Source: Spirochaetaceae bacterium
GTDB lineage: Bacteria > Spirochaetota > Spirochaetia > Treponematales > Treponemataceae
Direction of reading: 5' to 3'
Assembly (NCBI GenBank): GCA_031271875.1
Contig: JAISVD010000130.1
Span: 1 to 6,762 of the forward strand
DNA length: 6,762 bases
Positions within the stretch are counted from its first letter, which is position 1. Each line of letters opens with the position of its first letter. Positions 1 to 5,844 of the stretch are shown here, in pieces. Below the pieces are notes generated by a model. It made no database searches. It was not told the DNA's origin and saw nothing but the letters and a program-made list of their open reading frames with translations. The translations under genes were made by a program, and so were the position numbers.

Positions 1-193
1 CAGCCGCAGCGATCTCTTCAACGCTGTGAAACTTGCTTACAGCCATGAGCCGCACACTGCCCTCAGGCCGTCCGCAGCGCGCCTCGGCGCTGCGGATAGT
101 CTCAAGCACCCGGAAGAGCGCATCCCGGATAGTTCCCGGAAGATACTCCCCTCCTGCCCCGGAGGATCTATTGTTTTCGATAATTCCGGTCAT
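1..193 (-). CDS. yggS: YggS/PLPBP-family pyridoxal-phosphate homeostasis protein, N-terminal part (runs off the window)
   Basis: The first 64 codons read from ATG at 193 to the window edge. The segment LMAVSKFHSVEEIAAA (about residues 49-64) matches the first beta strand of the YggS/PROSC family, which has an alanine-racemase-like TIM barrel. The lysine of AVSK (K54) is the expected PLP Schiff-base residue. The family binds PLP and buffers the vitamin B6 and amino-acid pools in the cytoplasm; no enzymatic reaction is firmly established for it. Family members are usually about 230-250 residues, so roughly three quarters is missing here. The helix before the strand (about residues 20-40) fits the usual N-terminal helix. 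The start is supported by GGAGG six bases upstream and by the one-base overlap with the rsmA stop codon, TGATG. It is the last visible gene of the minus-strand operon. The family call is fairly secure despite the short length. Confidence 0.85.
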   Translation of the reverse strand, partial: MTGIIENNRSSGAGGEYLPGTIRDALFRVLETIRSAEARCGRPEGSVRLMAVSKFHSVEEIAAA

Positions 194-1062
194 CACATAC
201 CTCCGCCAGATGCGGCATCGGAAAGAGCCAGCAGTTCATCCACGGAGAGCCGCTCGGCGCGGATCTGGGGATCGATGCCTATCTTCGCCAGAACCTCAAG
301 AGCCCGTTCCTGATCGTCCAGAAAAACGGAAAGATTGTTTTTGACGGTCTTGCGGCGGGACGAGAAAAGAGACCTCTGCATTTTCATAAAGAAACCGGGA
401 TACTTGCAGCGGGGCCATTCAGCCAGTTTCGTCATCTTTACCGCCCGGGAGTCAACAGCGGGCCGGGGCCAGAAAGCCCCTCCAGCGAGGTCCATAACGG
501 GAGCGACATCGTATGCCCACTGGCAGAGTACGGAAAACGAGGAGTACTGCTCTGTCCCCGGAGCGGCGGCCATTCTCATGGCGACCTCCCTCTGGACGGT
601 CACCACAGCCGCATCAAAACGCACTCCCTCGGAGATAAAATCAGCCAGAACCACCGCCGCCACGTTATAGGGCAGATTACCGAAGAGCCTGTCGGGAATT
701 CCCTGCTCCCGGTAACGGTTCTTCCAGGTTTTAAGTACATCCCCCGGAACAAGCGAAAACCGGGGGTTTTCCCCAAAGAAATCCGTCAGAGCGGCGCAAA
801 ATCCCCGATCTATCTCGAACGCAGTCAGCAGGGCGTTGCGTTCCGCACAGCGGTTCAGCAATTCGGCGGTCATGGCCCCGAGTCCCGGGCCTATCTCCCA
901 GACGGAACTTCCCTCATTCAATTCAAGGGCATCCGCGAGACGTACCCGGGCGCTGCCGTTTACCAGAAAATTCTGCCCGAATTTTTTCTGCATAGCCATA
1001 CCATGTCCGTCAAGATACGCCTTGAGGGCCTGGGGGGAGTTATAATCGGGCAAAACGGACAT
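193..1062 (-). CDS. rsmA: 16S rRNA (adenine-N6,N6)-dimethyltransferase RsmA/KsgA
   Basis: This is a complete 289-residue protein, a usual length for the family. RsmA uses S-adenosylmethionine to dimethylate two adjacent adenines in the terminal helix of 16S rRNA (A1518 and A1519 in E. coli numbering) late in 30S assembly. Visible family motifs, in order: KFGQNFL (27-33), SAM-binding motif I EIGPGLG (56-62), acidic EID (83-85), GD (107-108), catalytic motif IV NLPY (129-132), FWPRPAVDS (197-205), SSRRKTVKNNL (234-244) and RAERLS (269-274). The frame stays open to an ATG at 1107, but I chose the ATG at 1062. It has AAGGA nine bases upstream, and homology begins just after it. The gene starts inside the end of comEC (23 bp overlap) and its stop overlaps the yggS start by one base, so it depends on upstream transcription and probably on coupled translation. 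All key residues are present. Confidence 0.95.
   Translation of the reverse strand: MSVLPDYNSPQALKAYLDGHGMAMQKKFGQNFLVNGSARVRLADALELNEGSSVWEIGPGLGAMTAELLNRCAERNALLTAFEIDRGFCAALTDFFGENPRFSLVPGDVLKTWKNRYREQGIPDRLFGNLPYNVAAVVLADFISEGVRFDAAVVTVQREVAMRMAAAPGTEQYSSFSVLCQWAYDVAPVMDLAGGAFWPRPAVDSRAVKMTKLAEWPRCKYPGFFMKMQRSLFSSRRKTVKNNLSVFLDDQERALEVLAKIGIDPQIRAERLSVDELLALSDAASGGGM
200..204 (-). promoter_or_regulatory. Ribosome binding site of yggS inside rsmA
   Basis: GGAGG on the minus strand ends six bases before the ATG at 193-191 and lies within the last codons of rsmA. It fixes the yggS start and points to translational coupling with rsmA. Confidence 0.7.
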
Positions 1063-2590
1063 ACAACTTCTTCCTTTCGGCTGCGCGGAGAAAACAAAGT
1101 CCCACATATATAAGGATAACCTCAGCCGTTACCAGTATAGTACCCGTAGTTCCCCCAATTTTCAAGGCCGGAATACGGGCAAACAGAAACACCAGTTTTT
1201 CAAGGGGCAGACAGAGCATATTCAATACTATCCCCAGAAAACCGCAGAGCGGGGGAACCAGAAGGGAAACAAAAACCGCGCCGATCCCCGCTCCGAGGAA
1301 AAGCGACACCAGCGGCGATACCGCCATCGATGCGATGATGCCTCCCGGCATCAGGCAGCCGAAGGAGTATACCATAACAGGCGCTGTCGCAAGCTGCGCT
1401 CCCGTTGATGCCGCAAAGGGAGACAGAACCGGTTTGGGAAGCGTCCCCGCAAGAACACGTTCCAGCAGCTTGCCTGCAAGGAATATTCCGGCGAGGGCGC
1501 CATACGACAGAATAAAGGAGAGGGACGATGCATCCTGAGGAAACAGGATCATCTGTACCAGAAACGCCGCGCTCAGCGTATTGACAGGCGCCGGAGGGAG
1601 ATACAAGACCCTCCCCAGGACGCTCAGACAGAGAAAAATAAGAGCCCTGATGAGGGATGGCGACCCTCCGGCAAACCACACGAAAAAAGCCGCCCCGGCA
1701 CAGGTACAGCAGAGCGCAGCTTTTCTTCCGCCCAGCCTGCGGCCCAAAAACGCCGCTCCCCCGCCGATAATCGAAAGATGCATCCCCGAAAGCGCGAGAA
1801 CATGAGCGAGCCCCGCCGCGGTAAACGCTTCGGCGGTATTGACATCCAGATACTCCCGTGAAGCGGCTGTCAGCGCGAGAAGCAGTCCGCCTGCCCGGCC
1901 CCAGCCAAAAATGAGCCTGCGGTATTGAAGCCGCAGTATCCCCCGGATATAATCTCCTCGCGGCGGGTCTTTCCATGCGAGAACCTTTTCCGCTGTAAAA
2001 ACAGTCGGCCCCTCACGTACTGTTCCGCCCGAAGGATACACAGCAAAGGTAACGGATTCTCCCTGTACAAAAAAGGGCATCCCGCCGGTACCGGAGCGGG
2101 AATAGAGGCGGTCCGGGAAAAAGGTTTCGATAAATGCAGCCGGTACAAATACAATTGCCTTTCCCTGTGCGGAATAACAGGCGGTTTTTTCGTCACCCGA
2201 AGCCCCTCCTCCGGTGGTGACTTCCTCCGCCTCAAGGAACAGACGGTAATACCGTTCCCGCCCCTGCTTTCCGCCTGTAATGGCGGGGGCTCCCGCGATT
2301 TTCCCTGAAATAACCCGTATCCCCGATACCGGAGCAAGCGTAAACAGCGGACGGGCAGCTTCGGCGGAACGATACAGTCCCCATATTCCCGCCGCGGCCC
2401 CCAGAAGAAGGGCAAGGGCGCCCTTTTTTCTGCGTTTCACCAGTGTATAAACAAAAACGGCGGTGACCGTTACCAGCCCCGCCGTTTTCCCGTAAAAAAG
2501 AGCCGCCCCTCCAAGGGCGGCCCATACCGCAAGAGCGGTTACCGCTTTAGCGGTGACCGCTCTTGCAGCCACCGTACCTGATACTACCAT
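1040..2590 (-). CDS. comEC: ComEC/Rec2-family DNA-uptake channel protein, short form without metallo-beta-lactamase domain
   Basis: This 516-residue polytopic inner-membrane protein matches the family that carries single-stranded DNA across the membrane during natural transformation. Residues 11-75 hold two or three hydrophobic segments. Residues 80-205 form a soluble, beta-rich region like the family's N-terminal OB-fold (DUF4131) domain. Residues 215-505 are the Competence domain, with GLAHVLALSGMHLSII (260-275), GGSPSLIRALIF (308-319), LSFILSYGALAGI (357-369) and AQLATAPVMVYSFG (398-411). The protein ends after its last membrane segment in a short basic tail, AERKKLYVRFARL. The C-terminal metallo-beta-lactamase nuclease domain of full-length homologues (about 776 residues in B. 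subtilis) is absent. The start has GGAGG five bases upstream and overlaps the preceding gene by 7 bp. Two strong inverted repeats lie in codons 9-32. Family membership is secure; competence in this organism is only inferred. Confidence 0.9.
   Translation of the reverse strand: MVVSGTVAARAVTAKAVTALAVWAALGGAALFYGKTAGLVTVTAVFVYTLVKRRKKGALALLLGAAAGIWGLYRSAEAARPLFTLAPVSGIRVISGKIAGAPAITGGKQGRERYYRLFLEAEEVTTGGGASGDEKTACYSAQGKAIVFVPAAFIETFFPDRLYSRSGTGGMPFFVQGESVTFAVYPSGGTVREGPTVFTAEKVLAWKDPPRGDYIRGILRLQYRRLIFGWGRAGGLLLALTAASREYLDVNTAEAFTAAGLAHVLALSGMHLSIIGGGAAFLGRRLGGRKAALCCTCAGAAFFVWFAGGSPSLIRALIFLCLSVLGRVLYLPPAPVNTLSAAFLVQMILFPQDASSLSFILSYGALAGIFLAGKLLERVLAGTLPKPVLSPFAASTGAQLATAPVMVYSFGCLMPGGIIASMAVSPLVSLFLGAGIGAVFVSLLVPPLCGFLGIVLNMLCLPLEKLVFLFARIPALKIGGTTGTILVTAEVILIYVGLCFLRAAERKKLYVRFARL
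1072..1076 (-). promoter_or_regulatory. Ribosome binding site choosing the rsmA start
   Basis: AAGGA on the minus strand lies nine bases before the ATG at 1062-1060. It favours that start over the in-frame ATG at 1107, which would add 15 residues without family similarity. The site is inside the 3' end of comEC. Confidence 0.6.
2493..2521 (-). terminator. Terminator-like hairpin with T-tract inside the 5' end of comEC
   Basis: On the comEC sense strand a 7-bp all-GC stem (GCCGCCC at 2521-2515, GGGCGGC at 2508-2502, 6-base loop) is followed at once by TCTTTTTT. This is the shape of a Rho-independent terminator. It lies in codons 24-33 of an open reading frame, where such a structure would act only when comEC is not being translated. 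The same bases encode Ala/Gly-rich protein, so a chance origin is possible. Confidence 0.4.
2529..2566. repeat. Nearly perfect 38-bp inverted repeat near the start of comEC
   Basis: Two 18-base arms (2529-2546 and 2549-2566) are complementary except for one position (T2540 opposite G2555), with a 2-base centre. Each arm contains a 13-bp palindrome, AGCGGT-N-ACCGCT, at 2534-2546 and 2549-2561, so the element is also a tandem repeat of a small dyad. It lies 21 bases after the comEC start codon and encodes residues 9-21 with the repeated peptide AVTA. It could fold in the mRNA or bind a dimeric regulator. Confidence 0.75.
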
Positions 2591-3765
2591 GTTAACCTCC
2601 CCAGAGCATCACGGGAAGCGGCGATAATCTCATCCGAATAGGGCAGATAACTGACATACAGCAGATAATCAAAAGCGATCTTGTCTCCCAGCGCCCCAAG
2701 GGCCGCGATAACCGCAAGTACCACCTGTTCATTATAAGAATTGTTCTGTTCGGTTTCAGAATTCAGCAGTCCAAGATAGATCGACAGTGTCTGAGCCGCT
2801 TCCGGGGTACCCATAACGCCAAGGCACTCGATACTCTCTATAAAGACATCCGCATTAACAAGCTTGTTTCTGTAATCAGTCTGGGTCATGTAAAAATACC
2901 GTATAACCTGCGGCGACGCGCGGGTCCAGCGGAGTCCCGTAATGGCGAGAATCGCCGCCTGCCGGAACTGCCGGAGCAGCAAAAGCTGCTCAACATCCTG
3001 TGAGCTCTCTGACATATTTATCGCGATTTTCAGCGCAGTTTCAGCGATTTCTCCCTTCAAAATATCGGAAACAGCGGAATTTTTCATGGCCAGATGAAAC
3101 GCGGTAAGTTTACCCGGCAGGGATTCGGTCCGAATAAGTGAGATGATATTCTCGGCATACTTTTCTGTAATCATGTTCAGGGCTGCCGTGGCCGCCTCGA
3201 TAACACCGGGCCGCATATTTCCGGTTATCACCCTGAACAGAGGCGCGAAAGATGAGTTATCGCCGAATTTCCCCAGAGTTTTCACCACTGCCATAACCAC
3301 GGAACTATCCGCCTTCTCAGGGCTTGCAGCCTGCTCAAGCAGGAAGGTATTCAGCCGATCTATTGTCTCCCGATCTCCGGCGCCCACTGCCCCCAGGGAT
3401 TCCGCCACCGGTATGCGGACCTTTGCCTCGGGGAACAGATCGAATATCCGCCACAACAGCGGTATGGTCTCCTTGGGGTTATACTTGATGATATTTGTTA
3501 CCCCCAGCACCGCCAGATCGATAAGCTGAGGATCGTTCCCCAATACAGGCCGGCTTTCAATGGAGAAATGCAGGGCATCGATAAATACCGGCCCCATGTC
3601 GGTTCCGGTAACCCCGGCAGCATCCCGGAGAATATCCGCTTTTGTCAGCAGGCTCGCCTTGATAAAGATCTTCTTGTATGAAAGCACCACCGGATCAGTT
3701 TCCTGGGAAACCGCCGTACCGAAGCAGCAGAAAATCAGCGTAAGGCACAGGATAGTTCTTTTCAT
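2584..3765 (-). CDS. Exported HEAT-like repeat protein, function unknown
   Basis: This is a 393-residue protein with an N-terminal signal peptide (MKRT, hydrophobic core 5-15, probable cleavage after AVS at 18-20). The mature protein is largely alpha-helical with HEAT/armadillo-type helix pairs marked by a recurring A-LG-hG(D) pattern: VAESLGAVGAGD (120-131), VVKTLGKFGD (160-169), IEAATAALNMI (189-199), IESIECLGVMG (309-319), VIAALGALGD (352-361) and ASRDALGRL (383-391). Such solenoids are usually protein-binding scaffolds, so I infer a periplasmic adaptor. I recognise no catalytic motif. Two cysteines at 13-14 lie in the signal peptide, but the preceding LIF is a poor lipobox. It overlaps the PilZ gene by ATGA and comEC by 7 bp, which suggests a shared envelope function. 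GGAG eight bases before the ATG supports the start. Confidence 0.8.
   Translation of the reverse strand: MKRTILCLTLIFCCFGTAVSQETDPVVLSYKKIFIKASLLTKADILRDAAGVTGTDMGPVFIDALHFSIESRPVLGNDPQLIDLAVLGVTNIIKYNPKETIPLLWRIFDLFPEAKVRIPVAESLGAVGAGDRETIDRLNTFLLEQAASPEKADSSVVMAVVKTLGKFGDNSSFAPLFRVITGNMRPGVIEAATAALNMITEKYAENIISLIRTESLPGKLTAFHLAMKNSAVSDILKGEIAETALKIAINMSESSQDVEQLLLLRQFRQAAILAITGLRWTRASPQVIRYFYMTQTDYRNKLVNADVFIESIECLGVMGTPEAAQTLSIYLGLLNSETEQNNSYNEQVVLAVIAALGALGDKIAFDYLLYVSYLPYSDEIIAASRDALGRLTW
2596..2600 (-). promoter_or_regulatory. Ribosome binding site of comEC
   Basis: GGAGG on the minus strand lies five bases before the comEC ATG at 2590-2588, inside the last codons of the HEAT-repeat gene. 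It is a strong site that fixes the start and implies coupling. Confidence 0.75.
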
Positions 3766-4925
3766 ATAACCGGCTCCATTGTTTCGGCTGTATTGTTTTC
3801 TTCCGCCTCCGGGGAGGACGCCGCCGGAGATTCCCCGCCATCAGGGTTGAATTCCTGGCCCTCTTCGTCGGGGTTATCCTCCTCCGACAGGCGAATGGCA
3901 TCGAGAATTTCCTTTTCCTCAACCGGTAGAATATTGTAAACATACGTCAGAATGGCGTTCCGCATACGGGAGGTAAGGCTGCTGCATTCAAAGTGGAGCA
4001 GGGACTGATTGTTCTCCTCCTTGTATTCGACACCCCTGATAACACCGGTCATCACAATAACAATATCCTGAATCGTGAATTGTATCTTTACCGTCATCCC
4101 TTCGACACCCTTCCCGCCGATCCGAATCAGCGCGCCGTTCTCGGAAATGTCCTCTATATGGCACTTCATACCCGCATCCATCTCGACCTTGCAGGGATCA
4201 TCGAGAACCCCCGGAGTTATCCGCTTGATATACAGCTGGGCGTAAAACGAACAGGGCACCCGTACTGATTTCCGCTTCTGCGCGCGGATAAGGTCATCGG
4301 TGTGCGCCACCGCCAAGGTCGGGATTCCATGGTTCATACCCATATCAAACACCAGGGTCTCGAAAAAATAGGATGCGTCGTTTCTGCGCCTGAAAAAAAT
4401 ATTGATCTTCTGATCCTTCCATTTTATGCCCGTCAGCTCATCTCCGGGCATCAGAGGAACGCTAATAATAAGCGCCCGTGGGGTATTCATCATGACCTGG
4501 GAAGCGAAAACACCCTTTCCCTTCAGCACAACCCGCAGCCGCTGATCCTTGACCATATCCCGGGAGGAGGTTATCCCTTTTTTGTATCTCCCCTGGTTCA
4601 TCTCAACCTTTGTACGGTAGGAATACAGATGGGTAAGGAATCTCTGAATCTCCTCGTCATTTTCCCGCCCTTCCCCTTTGGACTTTTGCAGAATAAAGGC
4701 AAGGCTTTTATCGAGGGTCGGAATTGACCAGAAGAGCGCCGAAGGAACTTCCAGATCAGCATACTTACTGACCTTCCAGAGCAGCCCTATTTCGTTGAGC
4801 CTGAATCCGTGATCCATTCCCGCAGAATAAAACTTCACCCACTCCTGCAAATCCCTTCCGGTATGAGATACACGCAGAACAAAAATGCCTGCGATCAGTA
4901 AAATCACGAATATGACAATACCCAT
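3762..4925 (-). CDS. Membrane-anchored PilZ-domain c-di-GMP receptor, YcgR-like
   Basis: This is a 387-residue protein. Residues 2-17 form one transmembrane segment, leaving the rest probably cytoplasmic. Residues 20-115 are a helical region without a recognised family. Residues 120-210 resemble the beta-rich YcgR-N/PilZN-type domain that often precedes PilZ. The PilZ domain follows (about 216-330) with both c-di-GMP binding signatures intact: RKSVR (218-222, the RxxxR motif) and DISENG (259-264, the DxSxxG motif). The last 45 residues are a low-complexity acidic tail. PilZ proteins bind cyclic di-GMP and then change partner binding; in spirochaetes they affect motility, and YcgR itself brakes flagella. 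As first gene of a five-gene overlapping operon it could instead act on the envelope or ComEC. The ATG at 4925 is the only possible start, because an in-frame stop (4943-4941) lies just upstream. No ribosome binding site is seen. Confidence 0.88.
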   Translation of the reverse strand: MGIVIFVILLIAGIFVLRVSHTGRDLQEWVKFYSAGMDHGFRLNEIGLLWKVSKYADLEVPSALFWSIPTLDKSLAFILQKSKGEGRENDEEIQRFLTHLYSYRTKVEMNQGRYKKGITSSRDMVKDQRLRVVLKGKGVFASQVMMNTPRALIISVPLMPGDELTGIKWKDQKINIFFRRRNDASYFFETLVFDMGMNHGIPTLAVAHTDDLIRAQKRKSVRVPCSFYAQLYIKRITPGVLDDPCKVEMDAGMKCHIEDISENGALIRIGGKGVEGMTVKIQFTIQDIVIVMTGVIRGVEYKEENNQSLLHFECSSLTSRMRNAILTYVYNILPVEEKEILDAIRLSEEDNPDEEGQEFNPDGGESPAASSPEAEENNTAETMEPVI

Positions 4926-4939
4926 CTTTATAGTATAAT
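4912..4939 (+). promoter_or_regulatory. Putative promoter of the CPBP protease gene
   Basis: ATGACA (4912-4917, five of six matches to the -35 consensus), a 16-base spacer and a perfect TATAAT (4934-4939). Only seven bases separate the -10 from the ATG at 4947, so the transcript would begin at or beside the start codon and be leaderless. The -35 lies inside the first codons of the PilZ gene, and the -10 overlaps the -10 region of the opposite promoter. Confidence 0.6.
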
Positions 4940-4957
4940 ATCATATATGAATGTCAA
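4929..4957 (-). promoter_or_regulatory. Putative promoter of the PilZ-HEAT-comEC-rsmA-yggS operon
   Basis: On the minus strand a perfect -35 TTGACA (4957-4952) is followed by an AT-rich run with several possible -10 hexamers: TATACT (14-base spacer), TACTAT (16-base) or ACTATA (17-base). Any of these would start transcription at or within a few bases of the PilZ ATG at 4925, and no Shine-Dalgarno sequence exists between. The -35 lies inside the first codons of the divergent CPBP gene. Confidence 0.5.
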
Positions 4958-5627
4958 AAAACAGCGTATTTTGACAAAAGGAATGGAATTTTCTTTCGTA
5001 ATCCTGCTCCTCGCCGTACCGCCCCTCATTTATCAGGGAAATGAAGAGCTGCGTATACGCTTTACCCTTCCGGAGATTGCCGCTGCCGCCGGGATCTGCG
5101 CAGGATTGCTTCTGCTCTGCGGAACGTCCCCCCTGCCCCGGAGGTTTTCCCTGAAGGATATGCTCCTGTCGGTTACGGTTCTGGCCTCCCTGATCGCGGT
5201 AATGCTCTGTATCTGGTTTCTGTCCCCTCTCTATCATAGCAGCCGGAATCCCCCGGTAACGTTTACAACCGGTTCTCTTACGCTTTTCGCCGCAGGGACG
5301 TTCATATCGGCCTGTTACGAGGAAATTCTCTACCGGTGGTATCTGCCCCGAACCGCAGGAACAATACTGAAGGGGCTTTCCGCTGTTTCCGGAACCCCGG
5401 ACGGCGATAAGCGGTACAGGACGCCTGAGTTCGTCCCGGAAACCGCGGCGGAACTGCTTCCGCTGCTGCTCTTTGCGCCCGCCCATCTGTACCTCGGGGT
5501 TCCGGCGGTGATCAACGCCTTTATCGCGGGAACCCTGCTGCGAACCCTGGTACAGAAAACAGCCACACCCTTTACGGCGGCGGCTGTACACTGGATATAT
5601 AACATGCTGGTTTATACATGGAAATAA
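4947..5627 (+). CDS. CPBP-family intramembrane protease homologue (CAAX/ABI type)
   Basis: This is a 226-residue membrane protein with about six or seven hydrophobic segments (around 14-30, 43-60, 72-95, 108-123, 168-180, 186-205, 208-223). It carries all three CPBP signatures: EEILYR (125-130, the EExxxR motif), FAPAH (176-180, FxxxH) and HWIYN (215-219, HxxxN). These residues form the glutamate/histidine site of the Rce1-type family, so it is probably catalytically competent. Bacterial members have roles in bacteriocin immunity and membrane-protein processing; the substrate here is unknown. A hydrophilic loop (about 147-167) separates the first motif from the second. It is transcribed away from the PilZ operon with only 21 bp between start codons. 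No ribosome binding site precedes the ATG at 4947. A later ATG at 4983 follows AAAAGGA with no spacing, so it is a poor alternative. The stop overlaps the following PIN fragment by 10 bp. Confidence 0.85.
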   Translation: MNVKKQRILTKGMEFSFVILLLAVPPLIYQGNEELRIRFTLPEIAAAAGICAGLLLLCGTSPLPRRFSLKDMLLSVTVLASLIAVMLCIWFLSPLYHSSRNPPVTFTTGSLTLFAAGTFISACYEEILYRWYLPRTAGTILKGLSAVSGTPDGDKRYRTPEFVPETAAELLPLLLFAPAHLYLGVPAVINAFIAGTLLRTLVQKTATPFTAAAVHWIYNMLVYTWK

Positions 5628-5824
5628 AAAACGGAATCAAATCGTTAGACGCATTACATTTATCTTGTGCAATTAATGCAAAAGCCGATTATTTTATAAC
5701 TGTTGATGATGGTATCTTATGGAGAAAAGAAAATCTTTTTAGTGGAATGACTGTAGAAGAAATAAGCAGGGAAACAATGAAGCTATATAATCAATTGAAT
5801 GCCAAAGCAGAAAATAACGTATAA
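5618..5824 (+). pseudogene. C-terminal fragment of a PIN-domain (VapC-like) protein
   Basis: The 68-residue frame matches the second half of a PIN-domain nuclease. GIKSLDALHLSCAI (6-19) carries the conserved aspartate D11, and ADYFITVDDG (23-32) carries D24 and the T-x-D aspartate D30. A typical C-terminal GMTVEEI helix follows. Intact PIN toxins of this kind are about 130-140 residues; the N-terminal half with the first catalytic acidic residues is missing, and no antitoxin gene is present. Homology starts within a few codons of the CPBP stop, and there is no ribosome binding site before the ATG at 5618. The stretch is clearly AT-rich (about two thirds by eye, A/T-ending codons) against GC-rich neighbours, which indicates foreign origin. 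I call it a decayed remnant. A translated small protein coupled to the CPBP stop is possible but would lack a complete active site. Confidence 0.7.
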
Positions 5825-5844
5825 CAAGAACCGCACATGCAAAA

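Noticed and set aside
26..670. Plus-strand open frames opposite yggS and rsmA
   Set aside because: They have no recognisable domains and lie antisense to well-supported conserved genes.
1063..1107. Longer rsmA start at ATG 1107
   Set aside because: It adds 15 residues outside family similarity, has no good ribosome binding site and would increase the comEC overlap to 68 bp.
1200..2415. Several long alternative frames within comEC on both strands
   Set aside because: They are shadows of GC-rich Ala/Gly codons; the comEC frame alone shows conserved motifs and membrane segments.
3723..3735. Lipobox-like LIFC at residues 10-13 of the HEAT-repeat protein
   Set aside because: Phe before the cysteine is atypical, and a normal signal peptidase I site (AVS then Q) follows; spirochaete lipoboxes are loose, so it is not excluded.
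3806..3817. Small dyad CCTCC/GGAGG in the acidic-tail region of the PilZ gene
   Set aside because: It has only 5-base arms, a 2-base centre and no T-tract; it is explained by the repetitive codons of the low-complexity tail.
4971..4993. TTGACA on the plus strand at 4971-4976 as a -35 for a later CPBP start
   Set aside because: No acceptable -10 hexamer lies 16-18 bases downstream; the upstream ATGACA/TATAAT pair is much better.
4941..5591. Long minus-strand open frame (216 codons) opposite the CPBP gene
   Set aside because: The translation is low-complexity (Gly/Arg/Gln/Lys rich) with no motif, while the plus frame carries all three CPBP signatures.
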